Shown here piece by piece: positions 1 through 8,114 of a stretch of 64,000 nt of DNA; position 1 is the stretch's first letter; every line of letters starts with the position of its first letter. The stretch is from contig NZ_JAMOKO010000005.1 in NCBI RefSeq assembly GCF_023656745.1, positions 62,001 to 126,000 of the forward strand. Reading direction: 5' to 3'. This DNA comes from Collinsella sp. BG-O-102 (GTDB lineage Bacteria > Actinomycetota > Coriobacteriia > Coriobacteriales > Coriobacteriaceae). Under the pieces are notes generated by a model. That model saw only the letters and a list, made by a program, of their open reading frames with translations. It did no database searches and was not told the DNA's origin. The position numbers were made by a program, and so were the translations under genes.

Positions 1-169
1 GACCACCATCGTCCAGACCGACCCGGGCTTTAAGGGCGACACCGTCCAGGGTTCCACCAAGCCGGCCACGATCGACACCGGCGCTGTCATCCAGGTCCCC
101 ATGTACCTCAACGAGGGCGAGGTCATCAAGGTTGACACCCGCGACGGCAAGTTCGTCTCCCGCGTCTAG
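1..169 (+). CDS. efp: Elongation factor P, C-terminal end (partial)
   Basis: The gene enters from the left edge; only the last 55 or so codons are here, in the frame starting at base 2, ending with TAG at 167-169. The visible part reads like the C-terminal OB-fold of EF-P: the block around [20 protein letters not shown] is a family hallmark. EF-P binds ribosomes stalled on polyproline stretches and helps peptide-bond formation. The modified loop lies in the missing N-terminal part, so the lysine/arginine type cannot be told. It sits 24 bases upstream of the Asp23 gene and probably heads or joins the nusB–recN operon. Confidence 0.9.
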   Translation, partial: TTIVQTDPGFKGDTVQGSTKPATIDTGAVIQVPMYLNEGEVIKVDTRDGKFVSRV

Positions 170-193
170 CAACCAACTCTTCTAGGAGGACTC

Positions 194-556
194 ATGCCCC
201 AGGAAATCAAGATTGACGGCATCGGCATTTCGCCCGATGTTCTGACCGCCATCGTCTCGCGCGCCGTGTCCGATGTCGAGGGCATCGCCTCCGTTGGCGT
301 CAAGGACCTTGCCACCAACCTTGTCTCCATGATGCTCTCGTCCAAGGCCCCGGCTTCTGAGCCGGCGGTCGAGGCCGAGGTCGTCGGCGACAAGCTCGCA
401 CTCACCGTGCGTGTCGTGGTGTTCTTTGGCTATCCGTTCAAGAAACTCGCCGAGGCCGTTCGCGCCGCCGTGGTCGCTGCCATCGATGCCCAGGTTGGCG
501 TCGAGGTCGAGCGCGTTGACGTTTGCATCGACGGCCTCGTTTTCCCCAAGGAGTAA
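194..556 (+). CDS. Asp23/Gls24 family envelope stress response protein
   Basis: A 120-residue protein with the Asp23/Gls24 (DUF322) pattern: an N-terminal helix-strand segment with GISPDVLTAIVSRAVSDVEGI followed by alternating strands and a helix. Members are small cytoplasmic proteins, often membrane-associated through a partner and linked to cell-envelope stress. In Gram-positive bacteria they are often encoded between efp/accBC and nusB, as here. The start is preceded by a clear AGGAGG at 183-188. It lies 3 bases upstream of nusB, so it is almost certainly cotranscribed. The exact role is not deducible from sequence. Confidence 0.85.
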   Translation: MPQEIKIDGIGISPDVLTAIVSRAVSDVEGIASVGVKDLATNLVSMMLSSKAPASEPAVEAEVVGDKLALTVRVVVFFGYPFKKLAEAVRAAVVAAIDAQVGVEVERVDVCIDGLVFPKE

Positions 557-559
557 CCT

Positions 560-1147
560 TTGAGCCTTAAGGTTTATCGCGGGCGTACGCTTGCCCGCAG
601 TCAGGCGCTGCAGCTGCTGTTCCAGGCCGAGGCCACGGACAGCCCGCTCGAGCGCGTCCTCGAGGGTGATTTCCTGATCTCGAAGGGTCCCCTCGACCCC
701 TATGCGCTGGAGCTGTGCCGCGGTGCTTACGAGCATATCGACCGCATCGACTGCGCCCTGCGCTCCGTTGCCAAGAACTGGGATCTTATGCGCATGCCCG
801 GCGCCGATCGCAATCTGCTGCGTATCGCCGTTTATGAGATGCGTTTCCTCACCGACGAGGAGGTCTCGGACGCCATCGTGATCAACGAGGCCGTCGAACT
901 TGCCAAGGCCTATGGCACCGACCAGTCCGCGTCGTTCGTCAACGGCGTTCTGGGTAAGATCGCTCGCAGCGAGGAACTGCCGGGCGAGGACCTATACCAG
1001 GAGCTGCTGGCCGAGGATCGCGCTCGCGAGGAGGCACAGGCTGCCGAGGCTGCCGCTAAGGTTGCGGTTGCCCAGGCTGAGGCTGGTGTGCTGGCCGAGG
1101 ATGCGGACGCTGCTGAGGCCGTCGAGGCCGACTCCGTCGAGGAGTAG
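560..1147 (+). CDS. nusB: Transcription antitermination factor NusB
   Basis: NusB binds boxA RNA together with S10 (NusE) and suppresses termination in rRNA operons. Residues about 10-145 carry the all-helical NusB fold: the RSQALQLLFQ start, the middle NWDLMRMPGADRNLLRIAVYEM and the VINEAVELAKAYGTDQSASFVNGVLGK signature near the end. It uses a TTG start only three bases after the Asp23 stop. At 195 aa it is longer than the usual 130-150, because of an Ala/Glu-rich acidic tail of about 45 residues (from about residue 150) that looks disordered. XseB follows two bases later. Confidence 0.95.
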   Translation: MSLKVYRGRTLARSQALQLLFQAEATDSPLERVLEGDFLISKGPLDPYALELCRGAYEHIDRIDCALRSVAKNWDLMRMPGADRNLLRIAVYEMRFLTDEEVSDAIVINEAVELAKAYGTDQSASFVNGVLGKIARSEELPGEDLYQELLAEDRAREEAQAAEAAAKVAVAQAEAGVLAEDADAAEAVEADSVEE

Positions 1148-1149
1148 CC

Positions 1150-1389
1150 ATGCCAGAGGGTTCCGTCCGCAACTTTGATGAGATCTCGGACCGTCTGGAC
1201 CAGATCATCGCTACCGTTCGCTCCAAGGATACGTCCTTGGAGCGTTCACTCGATCTGTTTGACGAAGCGATTGAGCTGGGCTCCCGCGCGGTCGATATGG
1301 TCGATAAGTTTGAGCTGACGCCGCGTGAGGCCGACAAGCTCGAGCAGGAATACGATGAGGATGCGGCAAACGAATCCCAGGATAGCTAG
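1150..1389 (+). CDS. xseB: Exodeoxyribonuclease VII small subunit
   Basis: 79 aa, matching the family length. The sequence NFDEISDRLDQIIATVRSKD, then the helical LERSLDLFDEAIELG block, is typical of XseB, a helical-hairpin protein that wraps several copies around XseA. The complex degrades single-stranded DNA to oligonucleotides. The start is an ATG two bases after nusB stops. The large subunit gene xseA, often next to xseB, is not in this window, so it must be elsewhere in the genome if the complex is functional. Confidence 0.88.
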   Translation: MPEGSVRNFDEISDRLDQIIATVRSKDTSLERSLDLFDEAIELGSRAVDMVDKFELTPREADKLEQEYDEDAANESQDS

Positions 1390-1424
1390 GCTGCATCTCC
1401 GGATACGAATGGTTGATGGCATTC

Positions 1425-2228
1425 ATGAAACGCGTGCGTCTTGATGACGAACTGATTTCACAGGGCATCTGCGCCGATCGCGCGGATGCCCTTCGCACTC
1501 TTATGGCCGGCTTGGTCTCGAGTGGCGGTGAGCGCTTGACTTCGCCGGGTCTTAAGGTGATGCCGGGGCTGCCGCTGCACGTGAAGGGGCGCATTCCCTA
1601 TGTTGGCCGCGGCGGTCTTAAGCTCGAAGGCGCGCTTGATGCGTTTGGCATCAATCCGACGGGCCTTGCCTGTCTGGATGTGGGCTGCTCTACCGGGGGT
1701 TTTACCGATTGCCTGCTCAAGCGCGGAGCTGCGACCGTTGTCTCTGTGGACGTGGGTCGCGCCCAGTTCGATTGGTCGTTGCGTCAGGACGATCGCGTGA
1801 CGCTGCATGAGCGCACAAACGTGACGCAGCTGCCTGAGCTTGGCTATGCCGGCGCCATCGACCTGGCTGTGTGTGATGTCTCGTTTACCAGCATCGCGAA
1901 CATTATCGATGCGGTACTGGCGTGCCTGGCGCCTACGGGTGCATTCTGCACGCTCGTAAAGCCACAGTTTGAAGCTCCGGCGGCGCTGGTGGGCGAGGGC
2001 GGCATTGTGACCGATCCCGCTGTGCGCCGCGATACGCTCGTGGCGGCGGTTGAGCTCTTTGCTGCCAAGGGGCTGTTCCCGGTCGATGTGTGCGTTTCGC
2101 CCATTCATGGTGCCAAGGGCAACGTTGAGTTTTTCCTGTACGGCACGAGATTTGAATCTGGCGACCGCTCGCAAGACGTGCTGCAATCCCAGGTATCGGT
2201 TTTGAGCGAGAAAGCTGCAACGCTATGA
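1425..2228 (+). CDS. tlyA: TlyA family rRNA (cytidine-2'-O)-methyltransferase
   Basis: An N-terminal S4 RNA-binding domain (about 1-60; KRVRLDDELISQGIC and YVGRGGLKLEGAL) is followed by an FtsJ/RrmJ-like Rossmann methyltransferase (about 62-245) with the SAM-binding motif LDVGCSTGGFTDCLL. TlyA proteins methylate 2'-O positions of 16S and 23S rRNA and in actinobacteria affect capreomycin sensitivity; they were formerly called hemolysins. Three in-frame starts exist (TTG 1413, ATG 1416, ATG 1425). I chose 1425 because family members start at the S4 domain; no strong ribosome-binding site decides it. It overlaps nadK by four bases (ATGA). Confidence 0.9.
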   Translation: MKRVRLDDELISQGICADRADALRTLMAGLVSSGGERLTSPGLKVMPGLPLHVKGRIPYVGRGGLKLEGALDAFGINPTGLACLDVGCSTGGFTDCLLKRGAATVVSVDVGRAQFDWSLRQDDRVTLHERTNVTQLPELGYAGAIDLAVCDVSFTSIANIIDAVLACLAPTGAFCTLVKPQFEAPAALVGEGGIVTDPAVRRDTLVAAVELFAAKGLFPVDVCVSPIHGAKGNVEFFLYGTRFESGDRSQDVLQSQVSVLSEKAATL

Positions 2229-3085
2229 AGGTCTTTCTGGTTCCCAATTACTACAAGCAAGAGGCGGTCGAGAGCGGCCTGATGCTCGAGCTTTGGCTGA
2301 CGCGCCAGGGCTATGAGGTCGCATGGGCTGCCGACCAGCGATCGAAGATTCAAAGCACGCCTGATATTGACGGCTCCGATCTGGTCATTACGCTCGGCGG
2401 CGACGGTACGTTGCTGCGCGCTGCCCGCATCCTCAACCATCGCGAGATTCCTATCCTCGGTCTTTCCTATGGTCACCTGGGCTTTTTAACTGCTGCGAGC
2501 CCCGAGGAGCGCGACATTCTGCAGGTCGTGAGCGACGCCCTTTCCGGCGAGCTGCACGTGAGCCGTCGCGCCACCATCGCCGCGGATATCGTGTCCGTGC
2601 GCGACGATGGCACGAAGGATGTCGTGCGCACGTTCGCCCTCAACGACATGGCGCTCACGCGCGGCCCCCTGTCCGATATGGTTGAGTTCGACATCACGGT
2701 GTCGGGCCACCATATCGATCGACTGCGTGGCGACGGCGTGGTCGTGTCCACGGCGACTGGTTCTACGGGGTACGCGCTCAGTGCAGGTGGCCCCATTGTG
2801 AGCCCCGACTATACGGGTATGGTCTGCGTACCCATTGCGCCGCACACCATTCAGGCCCGTGCCTTCTTGACTTCGCCGAGTGATGTCGTCGAAATCTTTA
2901 TGTCCGATGATCGCCCGAGCGTTCCGGCGATCGCTATCGATGGACAGTTTATTACCTGCGACGGCACGGTCGAGAGCGTGGCCGTGCGCCGAGGCCCAGG
3001 CGATGTGCTGCTGCTCGACTACGGCCCCGAGAGTTTTTACAACTCGGTGAGCCGCGTATTCTACGGAGTCCGTCATGATCGATGA
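2225..3085 (+). CDS. nadK: NAD kinase
   Basis: 286 aa. Phosphorylates NAD to NADP in the cytosol. The diagnostic GGDGTLLRAAR motif is present near residue 60, followed by GHLGFLT and, in the middle, GDGVVVSTATGSTGYALSAGGP, which carries the conserved substrate-binding positions. The start overlaps the tlyA stop (ATGA) and the end overlaps recN by 11 bases, so translation is coupled. The order tlyA–nadK–recN is common in Gram-positive bacteria. Confidence 0.96.
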   Translation: MKVFLVPNYYKQEAVESGLMLELWLTRQGYEVAWAADQRSKIQSTPDIDGSDLVITLGGDGTLLRAARILNHREIPILGLSYGHLGFLTAASPEERDILQVVSDALSGELHVSRRATIAADIVSVRDDGTKDVVRTFALNDMALTRGPLSDMVEFDITVSGHHIDRLRGDGVVVSTATGSTGYALSAGGPIVSPDYTGMVCVPIAPHTIQARAFLTSPSDVVEIFMSDDRPSVPAIAIDGQFITCDGTVESVAVRRGPGDVLLLDYGPESFYNSVSRVFYGVRHDR

Positions 3086-4703
3086 GCTGCAGGTTTCTAA
3101 CATTGCACTCATTCGTGAGGCGACGCTGGTGCCGAGTGCCGGCTTGACCGTCCTGACCGGTGAGACCGGTGCTGGCAAGACCGCACTGCTCTCGGCGCTC
3201 AAGCTTATTTTGGGCGAGCGCGCGGATTCGTCGACGGTGCGCGAGGGCGAGGCGCTGGCGAGCGTCGAGGCGCGCCTGTTTGACGGGCCGCACGACACGG
3301 AGGGGTTCACCGTACAGCGTAGCCTTTCTGCCGAGGGCCGCAGCCGCGTGAAGATTGACGGCCGCATCGCCAGCGTGCGCGAGCTTTCGGAGCGCGTTGG
3401 CGTGATGATGGATCTGTGCGGCCAACACGAGCATCAGCGCTTGCTCGATCCATCGCATCACGTTGCGATGGTCGATGCCTGGGCGGGGCGCTCTGCGCTC
3501 GAGGCACTCGAGCACTACCGTACTTGCTTTAAAGCCTCGCGCGCGGCTGCCAAGGAGGTCCGTCGCGTTGAGGAGGCCTCGCGTGCGCAGGGGAGTCGTG
3601 TCGAGGAGGCGCGCTTTGCCCTCGAGCGCATCGGCGAGGTCGACCCTAAGCCGGGCGAGTATGAGGAACTCGAGGAATTGCTGCCGCGCTCCGAACATGC
3701 CGAGGTACTGGTTGCCACAGCTAACGATGCCCATGCATCGCTTGCCGCCGAAGGGGGAGCGCTCGATGCCGTGAACAGCGCCGTGGCAGAGCTTTCCCGA
3801 ATGGCTACCGTCGATCGCAAACTGGGCGACATTGCCGATGCACTTTCGGATGCCTGCATCTCTCTTGAGGATTGCGCGAACGAACTTCGTTCCTATCGCG
3901 ATGGGGTTGCCTTCGATCCTCGCGAGCTCGCTCGCATGCGCGAGCGGTATTCCGACCTCAAGGGCCTGCTGCGTCAGTGGGGTCCGACCATGGACGATGT
4001 CTTTGCCATGCGCGACCGCTCACAAGAGCTGCTGTCGCTGGTCGATGATGGCGATGAACAGATCAAAAAGGCGCGTGAGGCACTCGGGAGCGCCGAGCGC
4101 GAGCTGTTCGCTGCTGCCAGGGCACTTAAGCGCGCTCGCAATACGGCGGCCCCGCGCTTCTGCCACGAGGTCGGCCGCCAGATGGCTCGCTTGGAGATGG
4201 GTGGCGCCGAGCTCGTCTGGGAGTCGCGCGATCTTCCCCGTGCTGAGTGGACGCCCGTTGGTCCTTCGAGCTACGAGCTGCTATACCGCAGCGGTGCCGG
4301 TTTGACGCCGCGCCCCCTGCGCCGCATTGCGTCGGGCGGCGAGCTTAGCCGCGTCATGCTGGCAAGCAAGGTTGTCCTCGGTAACGCGGACGGTGTCGAT
4401 ACGCTGGTGTTTGACGAGGTCGATGCTGGTGTCGGTGGCTCCACGGCGCGTGCACTCGCGGGCGTGCTGGCAGATCTCGCCGCTACGCATCAGGTGATTG
4501 TCGTAACCCACTTGGCGCAGGTCGCCGTCATGGCGGACAAGCATTATGTTGTCAGCAAGGAACCGGGCGATGTTCCCCAGACGCATTTGGACGAGGTAAC
4601 CGGCGAAGCGCGTACCGCCGAGATCGCCCGCATGCTGAGCGGCGATCAGTCCGAGGCAAGCTTGGCCCACGCGAAGCAGATGCTCGAAGAAGCTCGAGGT
4701 TAG
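3075..4703 (+). CDS. recN: DNA repair protein RecN
   Basis: 542 aa SMC-like ATPase that acts at DNA double-strand breaks. The N-terminal half-domain holds Walker A (TGETGAGKTALL, about residue 29). A long charged middle region (about 160-370) is predicted to form a coiled coil. The C-terminal half has the ABC signature (RIASGGELSRVMLASK) and Walker B (TLVFDEVDAGVGG), then the H-loop region (VIVVTHLAQVAVMADKHY). It starts inside the nadK end and is the last gene of the operon; a hairpin follows at 4722. Confidence 0.96.
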   Translation: MIDELQVSNIALIREATLVPSAGLTVLTGETGAGKTALLSALKLILGERADSSTVREGEALASVEARLFDGPHDTEGFTVQRSLSAEGRSRVKIDGRIASVRELSERVGVMMDLCGQHEHQRLLDPSHHVAMVDAWAGRSALEALEHYRTCFKASRAAAKEVRRVEEASRAQGSRVEEARFALERIGEVDPKPGEYEELEELLPRSEHAEVLVATANDAHASLAAEGGALDAVNSAVAELSRMATVDRKLGDIADALSDACISLEDCANELRSYRDGVAFDPRELARMRERYSDLKGLLRQWGPTMDDVFAMRDRSQELLSLVDDGDEQIKKAREALGSAERELFAAARALKRARNTAAPRFCHEVGRQMARLEMGGAELVWESRDLPRAEWTPVGPSSYELLYRSGAGLTPRPLRRIASGGELSRVMLASKVVLGNADGVDTLVFDEVDAGVGGSTARALAGVLADLAATHQVIVVTHLAQVAVMADKHYVVSKEPGDVPQTHLDEVTGEARTAEIARMLSGDQSEASLAHAKQMLEEARG

Positions 4704-4721
4704 GTCGTATCAGCGGTGTTG

Positions 4722-4754
4722 GTGGGACAAAATAGAATGAAATTTTTGTCCCAC
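4722..4754. terminator. Bidirectional terminator-like hairpin between convergent recN and rpiR
   Basis: Eleven-base perfect arms, GTGGGACAAAA (4722-4732) and TTTTGTCCCAC (4744-4754), with an 11-base loop. The A/T ends of the arms supply a U-run in either direction, fitting a shared terminator for two convergent genes. The hairpin at 44220 has the same GTGGGACA/TGTCCCAC heart. Confidence 0.7.
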
Positions 4755-4762
4755 TACGCGTT

Positions 4763-5620
4763 TTACTCAACGACCTTATCCGGCTGGATGAGCTCCTCGT
4801 AGTAGCTGATATGCTCGCGAGCGTCTTCAATCTCGGGCAGCAGGAAGTTGTAGATGACTTCGATGATCATCGTGGCGCTGATCTTAGAGAACGCAAAGTC
4901 GCCCGTTGTCAGCAGCGCTTCGTGGTTGACGGTGTTAAAAGTGTAGTCTGCCAGGCGCGCGAGCGGGGATTTACTGTCGCTGCTGATGACGACTACGGTT
5001 GCGCCGCAGTTGCGAGCCGCTTTTGCCATGCGATTCAGTCGGCGCGATTTGCCAGAGTTTGAGATTAGCACGATAACGTCACCCGGGCGCAACGTGAGCG
5101 CAAAGCCGATTGATGTTTCGCTAATGGTGCTCGCCATGCAGCGCAGGCCCAGCTGCGAAAACTTAAATGTCGCGTCGAGCGCGACCGCGTTTGTATTGCC
5201 CACGGCGGCGAACTCAATAACGCCGGCATTCTTAAGCGCGTGTACAACTGCGGCCAACGTGTCGTGATCAATGCCGTCGATGGTCGCATTAAGCTCGCTC
5301 ACCTTGGCAGCCAGGATGTTCTTGAGGCTCTGCTCCATATTGTCGAGCGAGACCTCGTCAGTCAGGCCCTCGTTACGCTGGCTTTCCAAATCCCTCGCCA
5401 ACGAAAACTGAAAGCTGCGGAAGCTACCAAAGCCCAGCTTGCGGCAGAAACGCGAAACGGTCGCCTCGGACGTGGCGGCAGCGCGCGAGAGCTGAGCGGC
5501 CGTGAGGCGTGGCGCTTCGGACTGGTGCTCCAATATATAGTCGACAATGCGCTGCTCGGACTCGCTGTATCCCTGATGGGTACTAATGAGGGAAAGTGCG
5601 CTCTTGCTACTATCGGTCAT
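4763..5620 (-). CDS. MurR/RpiR family transcriptional regulator (HTH + SIS)
   Basis: 285 aa. The N-terminal HTH_6 domain (about 1-77) contains SESEQRIVDYILEHQ and a helix-turn-helix around AAATSEATVSRFCRKLGFGSF. The C-terminal SIS domain (about 125-265) contains the sugar-phosphate binding segments AVGNTNAVALDATFKF and VIVLISNSGKSRRLN. The family senses phosphosugars. A longer reading frame reaches 5668, but a clear AGGAG lies seven bases before the ATG at 5620. It is divergent from the fructose PTS gene, with candidate operator palindromes between them, so it most likely controls that gene; the ligand (for example fructose-1-phosphate) is inferred only. Confidence 0.88.
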   Translation of the reverse strand: MTDSSKSALSLISTHQGYSESEQRIVDYILEHQSEAPRLTAAQLSRAAATSEATVSRFCRKLGFGSFRSFQFSLARDLESQRNEGLTDEVSLDNMEQSLKNILAAKVSELNATIDGIDHDTLAAVVHALKNAGVIEFAAVGNTNAVALDATFKFSQLGLRCMASTISETSIGFALTLRPGDVIVLISNSGKSRRLNRMAKAARNCGATVVVISSDSKSPLARLADYTFNTVNHEALLTTGDFAFSKISATMIIEVIYNFLLPEIEDAREHISYYEELIQPDKVVE

Positions 5621-5750
5621 GGATGGCTCCTGGTTGGCATGAAAATCTAACTTGATTTGCAACGCCATAGTATACGGGCATTTTCAATTACAAGATACAC
5701 CTTGCCGTTTCAGGTGTTGATGGTAAACTTTCACCTACCGTTTACGGTTA

Positions 5751-5765
5751 TGAAAGAACCTTTCA
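5751..5765. promoter_or_regulatory. Candidate RpiR operator in the divergent regulator–PTS region
   Basis: TGAAAGAACCTTTCA is a 6-3-6 palindrome; many RpiR regulators bind TGAAA…TTTCA sites. CTTTCA half-sites recur at 5728-5733 and about 5814-5819, and GTAAAC/GTTTAC arms flank 5724-5745. It lies between the divergent regulator and the PTS gene. The assignment rests on motif shape and position only. Confidence 0.45.
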
Positions 5766-5892
5766 CCGGAGAATTGCACCTTGTCTCTTCTCACGCGGAC
5801 GGTAGGTTGGTATCTTTCAGTTGTGGAAAAACGCGCATCGAAGCGCGTGTAGGGGAGCGCCCGCGGGCGCTGTACTCAAGAAGGAGGGACAC

Positions 5893-7896
5893 ATGGCTAA
5901 GTTTGACATCATCGCCGCGACCGGTTGCCCGACCGGCATTGCGCACACCTTCATGGCGAAGGAGGCGCTGGAGAAGGCAGCTGCCGAGCGCGGTCTGACC
6001 ATTAAGGTCGAGACTCATGGCCAGGTCGGTGTCGAGAACGAGCTCACCAAGAGTGAGATCGCTGGCGCCAAGGCCGTCGTCGTCGCAGCCGACAAGGATG
6101 TCCAGGCTGAGCGTTTCGCCGGCAAGCCCATGGTTTCCGTTGGTGTTTCCAAGGCCCTTTCCGTTGAGGCCGCCGGTAAGCTGATTGATCGCGCGCTCGC
6201 CGCCAAGGGTGACGACACGGTTGCAGCTGCCGCCGATGTCGAGGACGATGTCGAGGAGAAGGAGTCCATCGGCCACATCATCTACAAGCACCTCATGAAC
6301 GGCGTCAGCCACATGCTGGTCTTCGTCGTTGCCGGTGGTGTTCTGACCGCTGTCTCGTTCCTGTGGGGCATTACGTCCTTCGATTCGACGGCGTCTGACT
6401 ACAACAGCTTTGCTGCGATGCTCAAGATCATCGGCGGCATCGCAATGAACCTCATGGTTCCGGTGCTTTCCGCCTACATCGCCGAATCCATCGGCAAGCG
6501 TCCGGCGCTCGTTCCCGGTTTCGTCGCCGGTATGATCGCCATCCAGGGTCTGCCTGTTAACGCCGATACCGGTATGATCGACGCCGGTGGCGCAGGTGTG
6601 GGCTTTGGCTTCCTGGGCGGCATCGTCGGCGGCTTCCTCGCTGGCTATGTCATCCTGCTGCTCGAGAAGGTTTTTGCCGGTCTGCCCAAGAACCTGGACG
6701 GCCTCAAGGCTATCTTCCTGTACCCGCTGTTCTCGACCGCCATCGTCGGTCTGGTCATGCTCGGCATCTCCGGCGCCATGGCTGCCATCAACACCGCCAT
6801 GATGGACTTCCTCAAGGGCCTGTCCGCCTCTGGCGCCGTTGTCCTGGGTCTTGCCATCGGCTGCATGTGCGCCTTTGACATGGGTGGCCCGGTCAACAAG
6901 GCTGCTTACGTCACCGGTACCGCTATGCTCACCGAGGCTCTGGCCGCCGGTGTCGGTACCGACACCTACAACTTCGGCACCAACTTCATGGCTGCCGTCT
7001 CCGCCGCCTGCATCGTTCCGCCGCTGATCACCACTTTCGCCGTCGTTGTCGGCAAGAAGTACTTCAGCCAGGAGGATCACGACGCCGGTGTCGTCAACCT
7101 CATCCTTGGTTGCACCCACATCACCGAGGGCGCCATTCCGTTCATGACCAAGAACATCTGGCCCGTCATGCCCATCATGATGCTCGGTTCCTCCATCGCT
7201 TCGATCCTGACCATCATGTTCAACGTTCATGATCCGGCGCCCCACGGTGGCTTCCTGGTCCTGCCCGTTGTCGAGAACGGTCCGCTGTGGGTCCTCGCTA
7301 TCCTCATCGGCGCCGTGATCGGTGGCATCCTGTTCGTGGCCTTCAAGAAGTACGACTTCGAGAAGAACCATAAGGCCGCTCCTGCAGCCAAGCCGGTTGA
7401 GGCCCCCAAGGCCGCTGCCGTCGAGGCCCCCAAGGCCGAGGCTTCCGACTTCGTGAAGGTCGAGAACGTCTTTGTCGCCGAGGACTTCGCTTCTCGTGAC
7501 GAGGCCTTGAGCTTTGTTTCCAACCAGGCCGTCAAGGCCGGTATCGCCGGCGACGCCGACGCCGTTATGAACGCCTTCCTGGCCCGCGAGGCCGAGGGCA
7601 CCACGGGCATGATGGAGGGCTTCGCTATTCCGCATGCCAAGTCCGACGCCATCACCGAGGCTGCCGTCATCGTCGTCAAGGACGACTCTGGCGTGACCGG
7701 TTGGGACACCATGGACGGCGCTCCCGTCAACGTTGCCATTGCCCTGCTCATCCCGGGCGCTCAGGCTGGCACCACGCACCTCAAGATCCTGTCCAAGGTC
7801 GCCGAGGCGCTCATGGACGAGGACTTCCGTGCCACCGTCAAGGGTTCCACCGACGCCGCCGAGATCGCCAAGACGATCAACGCCCGCCTGGTCTAA
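5893..7896 (+). CDS. fruA: PTS fructose-type permease, IIB-IIC-IIA fusion
   Basis: 667 aa membrane protein importing and phosphorylating a sugar, probably fructose to fructose-1-phosphate. Order: EIIB (about 1-100) with phosphocysteine Cys12 in ATGCPTGIAHTFMA; EIIC (about 130-470), glycine-rich with repeated membrane segments; an Ala/Pro/Lys linker with two near-identical VEAPKA repeats (about 495-515); EIIA (about 520-667) with phosphohistidine His581 in GFAIPHAKSD. An upstream extension to 5821 exists, but AAGGAGG at 5881 fixes the start at 5893. Permease, HPr and enzyme I lie in sequence, so the entire phosphorelay is encoded here. Substrate specificity is inferred from the family. Confidence 0.92.
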   Translation: MAKFDIIAATGCPTGIAHTFMAKEALEKAAAERGLTIKVETHGQVGVENELTKSEIAGAKAVVVAADKDVQAERFAGKPMVSVGVSKALSVEAAGKLIDRALAAKGDDTVAAAADVEDDVEEKESIGHIIYKHLMNGVSHMLVFVVAGGVLTAVSFLWGITSFDSTASDYNSFAAMLKIIGGIAMNLMVPVLSAYIAESIGKRPALVPGFVAGMIAIQGLPVNADTGMIDAGGAGVGFGFLGGIVGGFLAGYVILLLEKVFAGLPKNLDGLKAIFLYPLFSTAIVGLVMLGISGAMAAINTAMMDFLKGLSASGAVVLGLAIGCMCAFDMGGPVNKAAYVTGTAMLTEALAAGVGTDTYNFGTNFMAAVSAACIVPPLITTFAVVVGKKYFSQEDHDAGVVNLILGCTHITEGAIPFMTKNIWPVMPIMMLGSSIASILTIMFNVHDPAPHGGFLVLPVVENGPLWVLAILIGAVIGGILFVAFKKYDFEKNHKAAPAAKPVEAPKAAAVEAPKAEASDFVKVENVFVAEDFASRDEALSFVSNQAVKAGIAGDADAVMNAFLAREAEGTTGMMEGFAIPHAKSDAITEAAVIVVKDDSGVTGWDTMDGAPVNVAIALLIPGAQAGTTHLKILSKVAEALMDEDFRATVKGSTDAAEIAKTINARLV

Positions 7897-7931
7897 TTCC
7901 ACGGTACGCGAATAACATCGCCCCTTGTAAC

Positions 7932-7967
7932 AAAGGCGGAGACCCTCTCCAGGGCCTCCGCCTTTTT
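7932..7967 (+). terminator. Rho-independent terminator after fruA
   Basis: AGGCGGAG (7934-7941) pairs with CTCCGCCT (7956-7963), with further GGCCCT/AGGGCC-type pairing inside, followed by TTTTT. It ends the PTS permease transcript. Confidence 0.85.
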
Positions 7968-7977
7968 CATCCCCAAA

Positions 7978-8048
7978 TAAGTTGCGGTGAAATAGGGACT
8001 GTGTAAACGATTCAACCCCAAATTCAGTCCCTATTTCACCGCAACTTA
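7978..8048. repeat. REP-like hairpin, copy 1 of 3
   Basis: Perfect 24-base inverted repeat (7978-8001 with 8025-8048) whose arm contains GTTGCGGTGAAATAGGGACT, around a 23-base A/T-rich loop. Related copies lie at 38744-38810 and 54985-55055: the arms are conserved, the loops differ. It sits directly after the fruA terminator. Form and intergenic location resemble REP sequences moved by REP-associated tyrosine transposases; none is in the window. Confidence 0.8.
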
Positions 8049-8114
8049 CAAAAGGGTACAGATAGGCCCCTTCAACTAGTTCAACCAGGCGAACAAAAAT
8101 CAGCCAGAATTCCG

